Shown: positions 34,635 to 42,760 of the stretch, piece after piece
Layout: the number at the start of each line of letters is the position of its first letter
Position numbering within the stretch: the first letter of the stretch is position 1
NCBI RefSeq assembly: GCF_047238305.1
Contig: NZ_JBDFMO010000001.1
Location: 2,666,001-2,730,000 of the forward strand
DNA length: 64,000 nucleotides
Direction: 5' to 3'
Source of the DNA: Ferdinandcohnia sp047238305
Lineage (GTDB): Bacteria > Bacillota > Bacilli > Bacillales > Bacillaceae_L
Made by a program: the position numbers and the translations under genes
Notes under the pieces: generated by a model
What the model saw: the letters and a program-made list of their open reading frames with translations, nothing else
Databases searched by the model: none
Told to the model about the DNA's origin: nothing

Positions 34635-35942
34635 ATGACAGTACAAGATTTTGAACGTTTTCAATTTCAGCCGTTTATACTTGAGGCATTAAAGGAGTTA
34701 AAATTTACAAAGCCAACTGAAATTCAAGAGCGATTAATACCTAGCATTCAGCGAGGAGAAAGCGCCATTGGTCAATCGCAAACTGGAACAGGTAAAACTC
34801 ATGCTTACCTGTTACCTATAATCAATAAGATTGATCCTGAAAGACAAGAGGTACAAGCTGTTATAACAGCTCCAACAAGAGAACTTGCAACGCAAATCTA
34901 TCATGAGATTGGCAAGATAATTAAATGTAGCGAAGAGAATCCGATTACAGCTAAATTATTTGTGGGCGGAACTGATAAGGCACGTGCGATTGAAAAACTA
35001 AGAACGCAGCCACAAATTGTTGTGGGAACCCCTGGAAGAATTCATGATTTAGTCAAGGAACAGGCTCTTCAGGTATATACGGCCAATCAAATCGTTGTTG
35101 ATGAAGCAGATCTAGTGCTTGATATGGGCTTCATTGAAGATGTTGACCAAATTGCAGCTAGAATGCAGGAAGATCTTCAAATTTTAGTATTTTCAGCAAC
35201 GATTCCAGAAAAGCTAAAGCCCTTTTTAAAAAAATATTTGGAAAATCCTCGTTACACTCATGTTGCACCAGAACAGGCTGCTGCAGCAAAGGTGGAACAT
35301 ATTCTTGTTCCACTCCGTCATCGAAATAAGCAGAGCCTATTAAAATCAATGCTGGAGGCGTATAACCCATACTTAGCGATTATATTCACTAACACTAAAA
35401 AAATGGCTGATGAAGTGGCTGACGGGCTCATTGAAAAAGGGATGAAGGTTGGAAGAATCCACGGAGACCTTCCACCTCGTGAACGTAAAAAAGTGATGAA
35501 ACAAATAAATTCACTTGAATTTCAATATGTCGTTGCAACAGACCTAGCCGCAAGAGGAATTGATATTGAGGGTGTTAGTCATGTAATCAATTATGAACTA
35601 CCAAGTGATCTTGATTTTTATATCCATAGAGTTGGTAGAACGGCAAGAGCCGGATACTCCGGAATTGCTGCAACGATTTATGATCCATCTGATGAGGATG
35701 CAATTGTAAGGCTTGAGAAAATGGGTATTACGTTTAAGAATATGGATCTCGAACAAGATGAATGGATAAATATTGGTGAGCGAAATAAACGAAAAGCTCG
35801 TAAAAAACAAGTAGATGAAATTGATAAACTTGCGAAAAACAAGGTGAAAAAACCTAAAAAAGTGAAACCGGGCTATAAGAAAAAAATGAACAAAGAAATG
35901 GAAGATTTCAAGAAGCGCCAAAAACGATTGAAGAGAAAATAA
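34635..35942 (+). CDS. cshB: DEAD-box RNA helicase CshB
   Basis: The 435-residue ATP-dependent RNA helicase has Q motif FTKPTEIQERLIP, Walker A SQTGTGKT, VDEAD, SAT and HRVGRTARAG, and a very Lys-rich C-terminal tail (about 380-435). CshB (YqfR) is implicated in cold growth and RNA turnover or ribosome assembly. The ATG follows AGGGA. It is 59 bases ahead of nfo, the order seen in B. subtilis (yqfR-yqfS). The 230 bp upstream contain no clear site beyond AT-rich promoter-like sequence. Confidence 0.95.
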   Translation: MTVQDFERFQFQPFILEALKELKFTKPTEIQERLIPSIQRGESAIGQSQTGTGKTHAYLLPIINKIDPERQEVQAVITAPTRELATQIYHEIGKIIKCSEENPITAKLFVGGTDKARAIEKLRTQPQIVVGTPGRIHDLVKEQALQVYTANQIVVDEADLVLDMGFIEDVDQIAARMQEDLQILVFSATIPEKLKPFLKKYLENPRYTHVAPEQAAAAKVEHILVPLRHRNKQSLLKSMLEAYNPYLAIIFTNTKKMADEVADGLIEKGMKVGRIHGDLPPRERKKVMKQINSLEFQYVVATDLAARGIDIEGVSHVINYELPSDLDFYIHRVGRTARAGYSGIAATIYDPSDEDAIVRLEKMGITFKNMDLEQDEWINIGERNKRKARKKQVDEIDKLAKNKVKKPKKVKPGYKKKMNKEMEDFKKRQKRLKRK

Positions 35943-36000
35943 GCGTTGGATATGATAAAATGGTTGTACGAATTGTTTAAGGGAGATTGGAGTGTAACGT

Positions 36001-36894
36001 ATGCTTAAAATTGGCTCACATGTTTCAATGAGTGGCAAAAAGATGCTTCTAGCAGCAAGTGAAGAAGCAGTATCTTATGGTGCAAATACATTTATGATTT
36101 ATACTGGTGCACCACAAAATACAAGACGTAAAAAGATAGAGGACTTAAATATAGAGGCTGGCCTTGCTCATATGAAGGAAAATGGGATTGACGAAATTGT
36201 TGTCCATGCTCCTTATATTATTAATATTGGCAACACCTCAAATCCAGCTACCTTCGAATTAGGTGTAAACTTCTTACGTTCCGAAATTGAGAGAACAGAT
36301 GCACTAGGGGCTAAACAAATCGTCCTTCATCCTGGAGCACATGTTGGTGCTGGTGCAGAAGCGGGAATCAAGAAAATTATTGAGGGTCTAAATGAAGTAG
36401 TCACTAAAGACCAAAATGTGCAAATTGCATTAGAAACAATGGCTGGAAAAGGGTCTGAGTGTGGTAGATCTTTTGAAGAAATCGCACAGATTATTGAAGG
36501 TGTAACACATAATGACAAGCTATCAGTTTGTTTCGATACATGTCATACCCATGATGCTGGTTATGATATTGTAAATGATTTTGATGGGGTACTAGAGCAA
36601 TTTGATAAAATAATTGGTGTTGACCGCATTAAGGTCCTTCATATTAATGACAGTAAAAATGAAAAAGGTGCAAGTAAAGACCGTCACGAAAATATTGGAT
36701 TTGGAAAAATTGGATTTGATGCAATTAATTATATTGTCCATCATCCAACCCTTGAAAATGTCCCTAAAATTTTAGAAACACCTTATGTTGGTGAAGATAA
36801 AAACAATAAGAAAGCTCCGTATAAGTTTGAAATTGAAATGATACGTTCAAAATCTTTTGATGACGGCTTATTAGAGAAAATTATGAATCAATAA
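36001..36894 (+). CDS. nfo: Endonuclease IV (AP endonuclease)
   Basis: Nfo cleaves 5' to abasic sites in base-excision repair and acts in spores. The 297-residue TIM barrel has metal ligands in VHAPYIINI, LHPGAHVGAG, ALETMAGKG, CFDTCHTHDAG and HINDSKN. GGGAGATTGGAG lies upstream of the ATG. It follows cshB and ends at a bidirectional terminator. Confidence 0.97.
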   Translation: MLKIGSHVSMSGKKMLLAASEEAVSYGANTFMIYTGAPQNTRRKKIEDLNIEAGLAHMKENGIDEIVVHAPYIINIGNTSNPATFELGVNFLRSEIERTDALGAKQIVLHPGAHVGAGAEAGIKKIIEGLNEVVTKDQNVQIALETMAGKGSECGRSFEEIAQIIEGVTHNDKLSVCFDTCHTHDAGYDIVNDFDGVLEQFDKIIGVDRIKVLHINDSKNEKGASKDRHENIGFGKIGFDAINYIVHHPTLENVPKILETPYVGEDKNNKKAPYKFEIEMIRSKSFDDGLLEKIMNQ

Positions 36895-36898
36895 ATGA

Positions 36899-36933
36899 AG
36901 AAAAAAGCTGTCTTGTCATTGACAGCTTTTTTC
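36899..36933. terminator. Bidirectional terminator between nfo and yqfT
   Basis: AAAAAAGCTGTC and GACAGCTTTTTT pair over TTGTCATT, with A and T runs on both sides, serving the convergent genes. Confidence 0.92.
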
Positions 36934-37189
36934 AACTCGTAAATTTAATAAACAATTGGTTTAATTTTCTAGCAACCTCAGGACTTGTGATCTGGGCAAT
37001 TTCCTTAAGTAATTGATTTTTTTCATCAGGATTAAAAATATTTATATGCTTCTTTTTTCGAATCAATTTTAACACATTTGTTGCTTGTGACTTGGTTACA
37101 TGTATATCATATTGTTTTCCATATTTTATTAAGTCATCGGGTGTTAAGGTCTTTAATTTTTGGTTAATGATCTGCTGATAAATATTCAT
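36932..37189 (-). CDS. yqfT: YqfT family (DUF2624) protein
   Basis: This 85-residue soluble, helical protein starts MNIYQQIINQKLKTLTPDDL and ends with KLNQLFIKF. It fits the DUF2624 family that includes YqfT, found at this place in B. subtilis. AAGGTG lies about 11 bases before the ATG. Function unknown; the latter half resembles a small helical DNA- or protein-binding domain but no motif is decisive. Confidence 0.85.
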   Translation of the reverse strand: MNIYQQIINQKLKTLTPDDLIKYGKQYDIHVTKSQATNVLKLIRKKKHINIFNPDEKNQLLKEIAQITSPEVARKLNQLFIKFTS

Positions 37190-37293
37190 AGTGCAAACTT
37201 CACCTTCCTCACGTTAGTCTATTTCAACATGAAAAAGATTGTGCATAAAATCATTCAAGAAAAACAAATACTTTTTTGAATTGGAGTGATGGG

Positions 37294-38163
37294 ATGAACA
37301 GAGAGCATAAAAAGGAAAGCGTTTTACACATTATATTTCGAGTGATTATGATAATTGTTGGTGCCGCCATTGCTGCTGCTTCGATTGAACTTTTCTTAAT
37401 TCCTAATAAAATTATTGATGGTGGGATCATTGGTATTTCGTTAATTGTAGATTATTTAACGCCGACCTATATTACATTTGGTTTTCTTGTTGTCATCTTT
37501 AATCTACCATTTATGTATTCAGGGTATATTCAAATCGGTAAAACCTTTATGTGGTCTAGTATTTTAGGGATTGTAGCACTAGCTATTATTGAAACGTTGC
37601 TTCACTATGTTCAGCCTTTTGATATTGAACCAATACTTGCTGCCGTATTTGGGGGGCTTCTTCTTGGGACAGGGGTTGGTATTGTCATACGTAATGGGGG
37701 ATCAATGGATGGTACTGAAATTTTATCAATTATTTTAACGAAAAAGTTACCGTTCTCTGTTGGAGAATTTGTCATGTTTATCAATATCTTTATTTTCGCA
37801 CTCGCAGGTTTTGTTTTCGGTCTTGAATCAGCGATGTATTCCGTATTAGCTTATTACATTGCGTTTAAAACGATTGATGCAGTTGTAGAAGGACTGGATG
37901 AAACGAAGGCTGCAATCATCGTTTCTGAACAATTTGATGAAATATCAGATGCAATCTTACATCGACTTGGGCGTGGAACAACGAAGCTTAAAGGCAGAGG
38001 TGGATATACGGACGAAGAAAAGGAAGTTGTTTATGTTGTCGTTACAAGACTTGAGGTAACTAAACTGAAAGGAATTATTCAAGAAATTGACCCTTCTGCT
38101 TTTATTACCATCATGGATACGCATGAAGTAAGAGGGGGTCGCTTCAAATCGGCTGTACATTAA
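37294..38163 (+). CDS. yqfU: YitT family membrane protein
   Basis: The 289-residue protein has five or six membrane segments (about 13-195), including LIPNKIIDGGIIGISLI and the RNGGSMDGTEIL loop, then a cytosolic DUF2179 domain (about 205-285, VYVVVTRLEVTKLKGIIQEIDPSAF) with a ferredoxin-like fold. Substrate unknown. The ATG at 37294 follows GGAGTGA by 5 bases; the TTG at 37276 is rejected. It has a tandem terminator. Confidence 0.9.
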   Translation: MNREHKKESVLHIIFRVIMIIVGAAIAAASIELFLIPNKIIDGGIIGISLIVDYLTPTYITFGFLVVIFNLPFMYSGYIQIGKTFMWSSILGIVALAIIETLLHYVQPFDIEPILAAVFGGLLLGTGVGIVIRNGGSMDGTEILSIILTKKLPFSVGEFVMFINIFIFALAGFVFGLESAMYSVLAYYIAFKTIDAVVEGLDETKAAIIVSEQFDEISDAILHRLGRGTTKLKGRGGYTDEEKEVVYVVVTRLEVTKLKGIIQEIDPSAFITIMDTHEVRGGRFKSAVH

Positions 38164-38194
38164 AGGAAATAGATTAACTCTTTTTCAAGAAGAT

Positions 38195-38236
38195 CTGTTT
38201 GTAAACAGTTTTTTTTAAAAAGGGTTAATCCTTTTT
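38195..38236 (+). terminator. Double terminator after yqfU
   Basis: CTGTT/AACAG with an eight-T run (38195-38216) is directly followed by a second hairpin, AAAAAGG/CCTTTTT (38217-38236). Confidence 0.8.
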
Positions 38237-38249
38237 GTTATCAATTATC

Positions 38250-38278
38250 TTTACTTTATAAAATTCATCATGTATACT
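38250..38278 (+). promoter_or_regulatory. Sigma-A promoter of the zinc uptake operon
   Basis: TTTACT (38250-38255), 17 bp, TATACT (38273-38278). Start near 38285, just before the Zur-like box. Confidence 0.75.
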
Positions 38279-38289
38279 TCATAAAGTAT

Positions 38290-38307
38290 AAATCGTAATG
38301 ATTCTTA
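38290..38307 (+). promoter_or_regulatory. Zur-box-like operator
   Basis: AAATCGTAATGATTCTTA fits the Bacillus Zur 7-1-7 box (TCGTAAT N ATTACGA): the left half is perfect and the right half matches in part. It lies just downstream of the predicted start, where a repressor would block elongation, and the operon it precedes encodes Zur. Confidence 0.75.
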
Positions 38308-38332
38308 ATAAGATACAAAAAAAGGTGATAAT

Positions 38333-39097
38333 TTGACAAACTCAAATTCGGTATTGACGATAAATGATCTTTCTTTTAGATATGAGGAGCAAACCGTATT
38401 AGAAAACATCAATTTAGTTGTCCCAAAAGGCTCATTCTTAGCGATTGTCGGACCTAATGGTTCTGGTAAAACAACATTACTCAAAAGTATTCTGGGTCTT
38501 GTAAATCTGCAAAAAGGGTCAATTGAATTGTTTGGAACACCGATTTCAAAATTTAGAGACTGGTCGAAAATCGGATTTGTATCCCAAAAAGCTAACAGCT
38601 TTAACTCCGGATTTCCGGCAACTGTATTTGAAGTTGTTTCAAGTGGATTGACGCCGAAGCTTGGATTGTTTCATTTTTTCAAGCAACAGCATAAGAAAAA
38701 AGTTGAGGAAGCTCTTCAATCGGTCGGAATGGAGAAGTTTATAGATCGAAACATTGGCGAACTTTCGGGAGGGCAACAACAGCGTGTATTTATCGCGAGG
38801 GCTCTTGTAAGTGAACCAGTGCTTCTCATCCTTGATGAGCCGACTGTAGGGGTTGATGCTAAGACTGTTCAAGCATTTTACCATATGCTTGAAGATATTA
38901 ATAAAAATAAGGGAATTACATTGATTTTAGTTACACATGATGTAGGGACAATTTCGGAAAAGGTATCTCATGTCGCATGTTTAAATAAGCATCTTCATTT
39001 CCATGGAAGTGCGAAGGAATTTGAACATGTTCAAGACCAGGATTTATCCAACTATTATGGCCATCCACTTCATGTAATTACCCATGACCAAACATGA
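38333..39097 (+). CDS. znuC: Zinc ABC transporter ATP-binding protein
   Basis: The 254-residue ATPase has Walker A GPNGSGKT, signature LSGGQQQR, Walker B LLILDEP and the H-loop THDVG, of the metal-import (ZnuC/MntB) type. It starts at a TTG 5 bases after AAAGGTGA. The gene overlaps the permease ORF region only by spacing and leads the ATPase-permease-Zur operon. Zinc as substrate is inferred from the Zur gene and box; no substrate-binding protein gene is in the operon, so it must be elsewhere. Confidence 0.88.
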   Translation: MTNSNSVLTINDLSFRYEEQTVLENINLVVPKGSFLAIVGPNGSGKTTLLKSILGLVNLQKGSIELFGTPISKFRDWSKIGFVSQKANSFNSGFPATVFEVVSSGLTPKLGLFHFFKQQHKKKVEEALQSVGMEKFIDRNIGELSGGQQQRVFIARALVSEPVLLILDEPTVGVDAKTVQAFYHMLEDINKNKGITLILVTHDVGTISEKVSHVACLNKHLHFHGSAKEFEHVQDQDLSNYYGHPLHVITHDQT

Positions 39098-39110
39098 GGA
39101 AGGTGAAACA

Positions 39111-39953
39111 ATGCTTTCAGACATATTTCAATATGAATTTTTGCAAAATGCATTCCTAAGTGGTTTGCTGATTGGGTTGATTGCACCATTGCTTGGTGTT
39201 TTTATTGTGGTAAGACGGCTCTCACTCATTGCAGATGCCTTAAGCCATGTCACATTAGCAGGGATTGCGGCAAGTCTTTTACTTGAAAAGAAGTTAGGAC
39301 TTACACAGCCAGTTAATCCTATTTACATGGGAATGACTTTTTCAGTTGTTGGCTCACTTTTTATTGAACGATTACGAACGGTATACAAGCATTATCAAGA
39401 GCTTGCAATTCCCATCATCCTATCTGGTGGGATAGGATTAGGCGTTATTTTTATTTCACTTGCAGATGGTTTTAATACCGATTTATTTAATTATTTATTT
39501 GGTAGTGTGAGCGCAATTAGCCGTTCCGATTTATGGACCATTCTAGGGATTTCGATACTTGTTATTTTGATTGTGATTTTTCTATATAAGGAATTATTTC
39601 TTTTATCATTTGACGAAGAACATGCAGCCGTTTCAGGAATTAATGCAAAAACGATCCACTTTATCTTTATTGTGACAGTTGCGTTAGTAATTGCTGCTTC
39701 GATGAGAATTGTCGGTATTTTATTAGTATCCTCATTAATGACTTTACCAGTTGCAGCAGCAATTCGAGTTGCAAAGGGCTTTAAACAAACAATTATTTTG
39801 TCAGTCATTTTTGGTGAATTAGCAGTGGTTTTTGGATTAGTGCTTTCTTATTATCTTGATTTGGCTCCCGGAGGAACCATCGTTGTCCTCTCAATCATGG
39901 TTCTTTTAGGTGCAATAGGTTGGAAAAAATGGTGGAAAGGAAGAGCGGTATGA
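39111..39953 (+). CDS. znuB: Zinc ABC transporter permease
   Basis: The 280-residue ABC-3 family permease has about eight membrane segments and the family segment RRLSLIADALSHVTLAG near residue 35, plus GILLVSSLMTLPVAAA. The ATG at 39111 follows AAGGTGA. Its stop overlaps the zur start (ATGA), so translation is coupled. Manganese or iron are alternative substrates for this family; the operon partner favours zinc. Confidence 0.9.
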   Translation: MLSDIFQYEFLQNAFLSGLLIGLIAPLLGVFIVVRRLSLIADALSHVTLAGIAASLLLEKKLGLTQPVNPIYMGMTFSVVGSLFIERLRTVYKHYQELAIPIILSGGIGLGVIFISLADGFNTDLFNYLFGSVSAISRSDLWTILGISILVILIVIFLYKELFLLSFDEEHAAVSGINAKTIHFIFIVTVALVIAASMRIVGILLVSSLMTLPVAAAIRVAKGFKQTIILSVIFGELAVVFGLVLSYYLDLAPGGTIVVLSIMVLLGAIGWKKWWKGRAV

Positions 39954-40363
39954 ATGTATCTGAAGCAATGGAATTAATGAAGGAAAAAGGATTTAAACAT
40001 ACTGGAAAAAGACAGGAAATGCTTGAGCTGTTTTCTGTTTCTGATAAATATTTAACCGCAAAGGATGTCTTGGATAGCTTAAAAGGAAACTATCCAGGAC
40101 TTAGCTTTGACACAATTTATCGAAACCTTTCTTTATTTGTTGATCTCGGCATTTTGGAATCGACGGAACTATCAGGCGAAAAACACTTCCGTTTTACCTG
40201 TGGTGGAAGCCATCATCACCACCATTTTATCTGCTTAGAATGTGGAAAAACAAAGGAAATTGAATCCTGTCCGATGGATAAGATCATCGACAATTTATCA
40301 GGCTATGATGTAACTGATCATAAATTTGAAATTTACGGTGCATGCCCTGAGTGTAGAGCATAA
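39950..40363 (+). CDS. zur: Zinc uptake repressor Zur (Fur family)
   Basis: Zur represses zinc uptake genes when zinc is plentiful. The 137-residue Fur protein has an N-terminal winged helix (about 1-75, FDTIYRNLSLFVDLGI), a sensing site with CGGSHHHHHFICLECG and a structural zinc site CLEC...CPEC. The ATG at 39950 overlaps the permease stop and follows AAAGGAAG; the upstream start at 39920 is rejected. It is probably autoregulated through the box at 38290. Confidence 0.94.
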   Translation: MNVSEAMELMKEKGFKHTGKRQEMLELFSVSDKYLTAKDVLDSLKGNYPGLSFDTIYRNLSLFVDLGILESTELSGEKHFRFTCGGSHHHHHFICLECGKTKEIESCPMDKIIDNLSGYDVTDHKFEIYGACPECRA

Positions 40364-40477
40364 AGATGGTTTATAAAGATGTAATGGTCTTACAGTCAAT
40401 GATTAACAATTATATTTCTCGCTAGCATTACCCATACTATAAATGCTCCTTACCCATAAGGAAAGCGAGGGATAAGC

Positions 40478-40864
40478 ATGGCAGAACAAGACAAAAACGT
40501 ACGAAACTATCAAGACAATAATGATTTTGATTACTACGTTGATCCAAATATTGGTGCAAATGCTGACTCAAGCTATAATGAGGAAACGGCAGCAGAGGTT
40601 GCCGCTCCAATCAATTATGGAACCACGAGACGTGAAGTGGATCGTGATCAAACGGAAGATAGAGCAGGTGGTGCAGGCTTAGGTTGGTTGGCTCTTGCTC
40701 TATCCATTATTTCCTTGTTTGTAATGCCTGTGTTATTAGGAGCAGCAGGTATTATTATTGGATTCATTGCACGCCGACGTGGAGCAACTGGTTTAGGAGC
40801 ATGGGCTATCGGGATCGGTGCTGTATCGATTATCGTAGGCATATTCATCCTCCCATTCTTTTAA
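40478..40864 (+). CDS. yqfX: YqfX-like small membrane protein
   Basis: The 128-residue protein has an acidic, Asn/Tyr-rich N-terminal half (about 1-65) and two Gly/Ala-rich membrane helices (about 70-97 and 103-127), a DUF4190-like layout. AAGGAAAGCGAGGG precedes the ATG. Position between zur and ispG matches yqfX of B. subtilis. Function unknown. Confidence 0.85.
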   Translation: MAEQDKNVRNYQDNNDFDYYVDPNIGANADSSYNEETAAEVAAPINYGTTRREVDRDQTEDRAGGAGLGWLALALSIISLFVMPVLLGAAGIIIGFIARRRGATGLGAWAIGIGAVSIIVGIFILPFF

Positions 40865-40881
40865 CAAATAATTGTAAATAC

Positions 40882-40921
40882 AAAAATAAGCCCGACACTT
40901 TGCGTGTCGGGCTTATTTCTA
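40882..40921. terminator. Bidirectional terminator between yqfX and ispG
   Basis: AAATAAGCCCGACAC pairs with GTGTCGGGCTTATTT, a 15 bp perfect stem for the convergent genes. Confidence 0.9.
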
Positions 40922-42022
40922 TTATTTTTGTTCAGCAGTTTGTTTTGCGAAGTATTCTTCAGCAAGCTTGTCAATTTCTTTTTTCAATTCTTCTACCATG
41001 GTTTCCTCTGGTACTTTACGAACGGTTTTGCCGTGACGGAAAAGTAATCCTTCTCCTCTTGCTCCAGCAATCCCTATATCAGCTTCTTTAGCCTCTCCTG
41101 GGCCGTTAACGGCACATCCCAATACAGAAACCTTAATTGGTGCTTTAATGTTTGAAATGTACTCTTCAACCTCATTAGCAATTTTAATTAGATCGATTTC
41201 AATTCGTCCACATGTTGGGCATGAAACTAATGTTGCTGCATTAGATATTAAACCAAATGACTTTAATAATTCACGTGCAACCTTAACTTCCTCAACAGGG
41301 TCTGCACTTAGTGAAACACGAAGTGTATTTCCGATTCCCTTACTTAAAATAGCACCTAAACCAGCCGCACTTTTCACAGTTCCAGAAAACAGTGTTCCAG
41401 ATTCAGTAATACCTAAGTGTAATGGGTAATCGAATGCCTTTGCAGCTTTTTCATAGGCTTCGATTGCAAGTGGAACTGTAGATGCCTTCATTGACACAAT
41501 AATGTCATGGAAATCAAGGTCTTCTAAGATTTTAATATGGTGTAATGCACTTTCAACCATACCGTCTGCAGTTGGGTACCCATATTTATCGAGGATGCGT
41601 TTTTCTAGTGATCCAGCATTTACCCCGATACGAATTGGAATTCCTTTTTCTTTTGCTGCTTTAACAACAGCTTCAACCTTTTCTTTACGACCGATATTAC
41701 CAGGGTTAATCCGAATTTTGTCGGCTCCTCCTTCAATCGCTTTTAAGGCTAATTTATAATCGAAATGTATATCAACTACGAGAGGAATTGAAATTCTTTT
41801 CTTGATTTCTGGAATCGCATTTGCAGCACGCTCATCTGGACATGCCACACGAACGATTTGACATCCTGCTTCTTCAAGACGTTTTATCTCTGCAACAGTT
41901 GCCTCAACATCATGTGTCTTAGTAGTGGTCATACTTTGAATAACTACTTCATTATTACCACCAATCGTTAAATTACCAACCTTCACAGGACGTGTTTTTG
42001 TACGATGGATGATTTCACTCAC
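40922..42022 (-). CDS. ispG: 4-hydroxy-3-methylbut-2-enyl diphosphate synthase
   Basis: IspG (GcpE, YqfY) is the Fe-S enzyme before IspH in the MEP pathway. The 366-residue protein has a TIM-barrel domain (RIGVNAGSLEK, IRINPGNIG) and a C-terminal domain with cluster ligands in VSCPTCGR and VLGCAVNGPGE. It starts at a GTG 9 bases after AAAGGAG. Confidence 0.97.
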   Translation of the reverse strand: MSEIIHRTKTRPVKVGNLTIGGNNEVVIQSMTTTKTHDVEATVAEIKRLEEAGCQIVRVACPDERAANAIPEIKKRISIPLVVDIHFDYKLALKAIEGGADKIRINPGNIGRKEKVEAVVKAAKEKGIPIRIGVNAGSLEKRILDKYGYPTADGMVESALHHIKILEDLDFHDIIVSMKASTVPLAIEAYEKAAKAFDYPLHLGITESGTLFSGTVKSAAGLGAILSKGIGNTLRVSLSADPVEEVKVARELLKSFGLISNAATLVSCPTCGRIEIDLIKIANEVEEYISNIKAPIKVSVLGCAVNGPGEAKEADIGIAGARGEGLLFRHGKTVRKVPEETMVEELKKEIDKLAEEYFAKQTAEQK

Positions 42023-42164
42023 GAATATCGCTCCTTTAAGTTAAAACCTATTTAATCATAATCACTTATATAAGAGTAATCCTTTATAAGAAAAATATCT
42101 AGTCTAAAGAATTATTTACTTGCCTATTTTACAGTTGAATCAAAAAATTGACAAGAAAAGACCC

Positions 42165-42491
42165 TTATTCATTTGTATATAATGGAAATTTATAGGTTTT
42201 ACCAATTTGGAGAAGTTCTGCTTTGCTAGTAGGGTTAAGTTCTTCAAAATCTTCTATTACAGATTCAATTGAAGAGATCTGCTTCCCTACATTTATAGCT
42301 TCGACGATTGATAATAACGTATCACCGGCATTTACTTTGATTTCCTTATATGGATTATTTGGAGTTTGGGCTATAACCTCTGTTGCCTCTATTGTTTCAT
42401 TCTTTGCAACTGGTAGAGTTCCAAATCTTACATCGAAATAAATAATATATAGAGTAAATGCAATTGCTAGGAATGCGAAGAATCGCTTCAT
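42165..42491 (-). CDS. yqfZ: LysM-domain protein YqfZ
   Basis: The 108-residue protein has an N-terminal membrane segment or signal (about 3-22, FFAFLAIAFTLYIIYF) and a LysM-like domain (about 48-105, KVNAGDTLLSIVEAIN ... LLQIGKTYKFP), so it probably binds peptidoglycan outside the membrane. The ATG at 42491 lies 8 bases after GGAGG. YqfZ sits beside ispG in B. subtilis as well. Function unknown, possibly sporulation related. Confidence 0.85.
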   Translation of the reverse strand: MKRFFAFLAIAFTLYIIYFDVRFGTLPVAKNETIEATEVIAQTPNNPYKEIKVNAGDTLLSIVEAINVGKQISSIESVIEDFEELNPTSKAELLQIGKTYKFPLYTNE

Positions 42492-42685
42492 ATCCAAAAC
42501 CTCCGATAGATCAACTTACTACAGAATATGCTCAAGTCTTCTTGATATTCCAAAAATTAATAGAAAGAGACAAAATTAATAGAAAAACTTAAAACACATA
42601 CTTTCAACAAGTAGAGTGAAAAATAGAGTTACGAGAGACGGATGAATCCGAATGTTACAGGATTGTAAATTTACTTAATATTACC

Positions 42686-42714
42686 TTTACATAAAAAAAA
42701 GACTAAGGTACTAT
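42686..42714 (+). promoter_or_regulatory. Sigma-A promoter of the Na/Pi cotransporter gene
   Basis: TTTACA (42686-42691), 17 bp, TACTAT (42709-42714). The region just upstream holds TTTACT (42670) and TTACCT (42681) at an 11 bp interval, weakly like a Pho box. The rest of the 42498-42685 gap shows nothing clear. Confidence 0.65.
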
Positions 42715-42760
42715 CTTTTATGGGCTTGCTTAAATATTAAAAAACATAGGAGTTGGCAAT

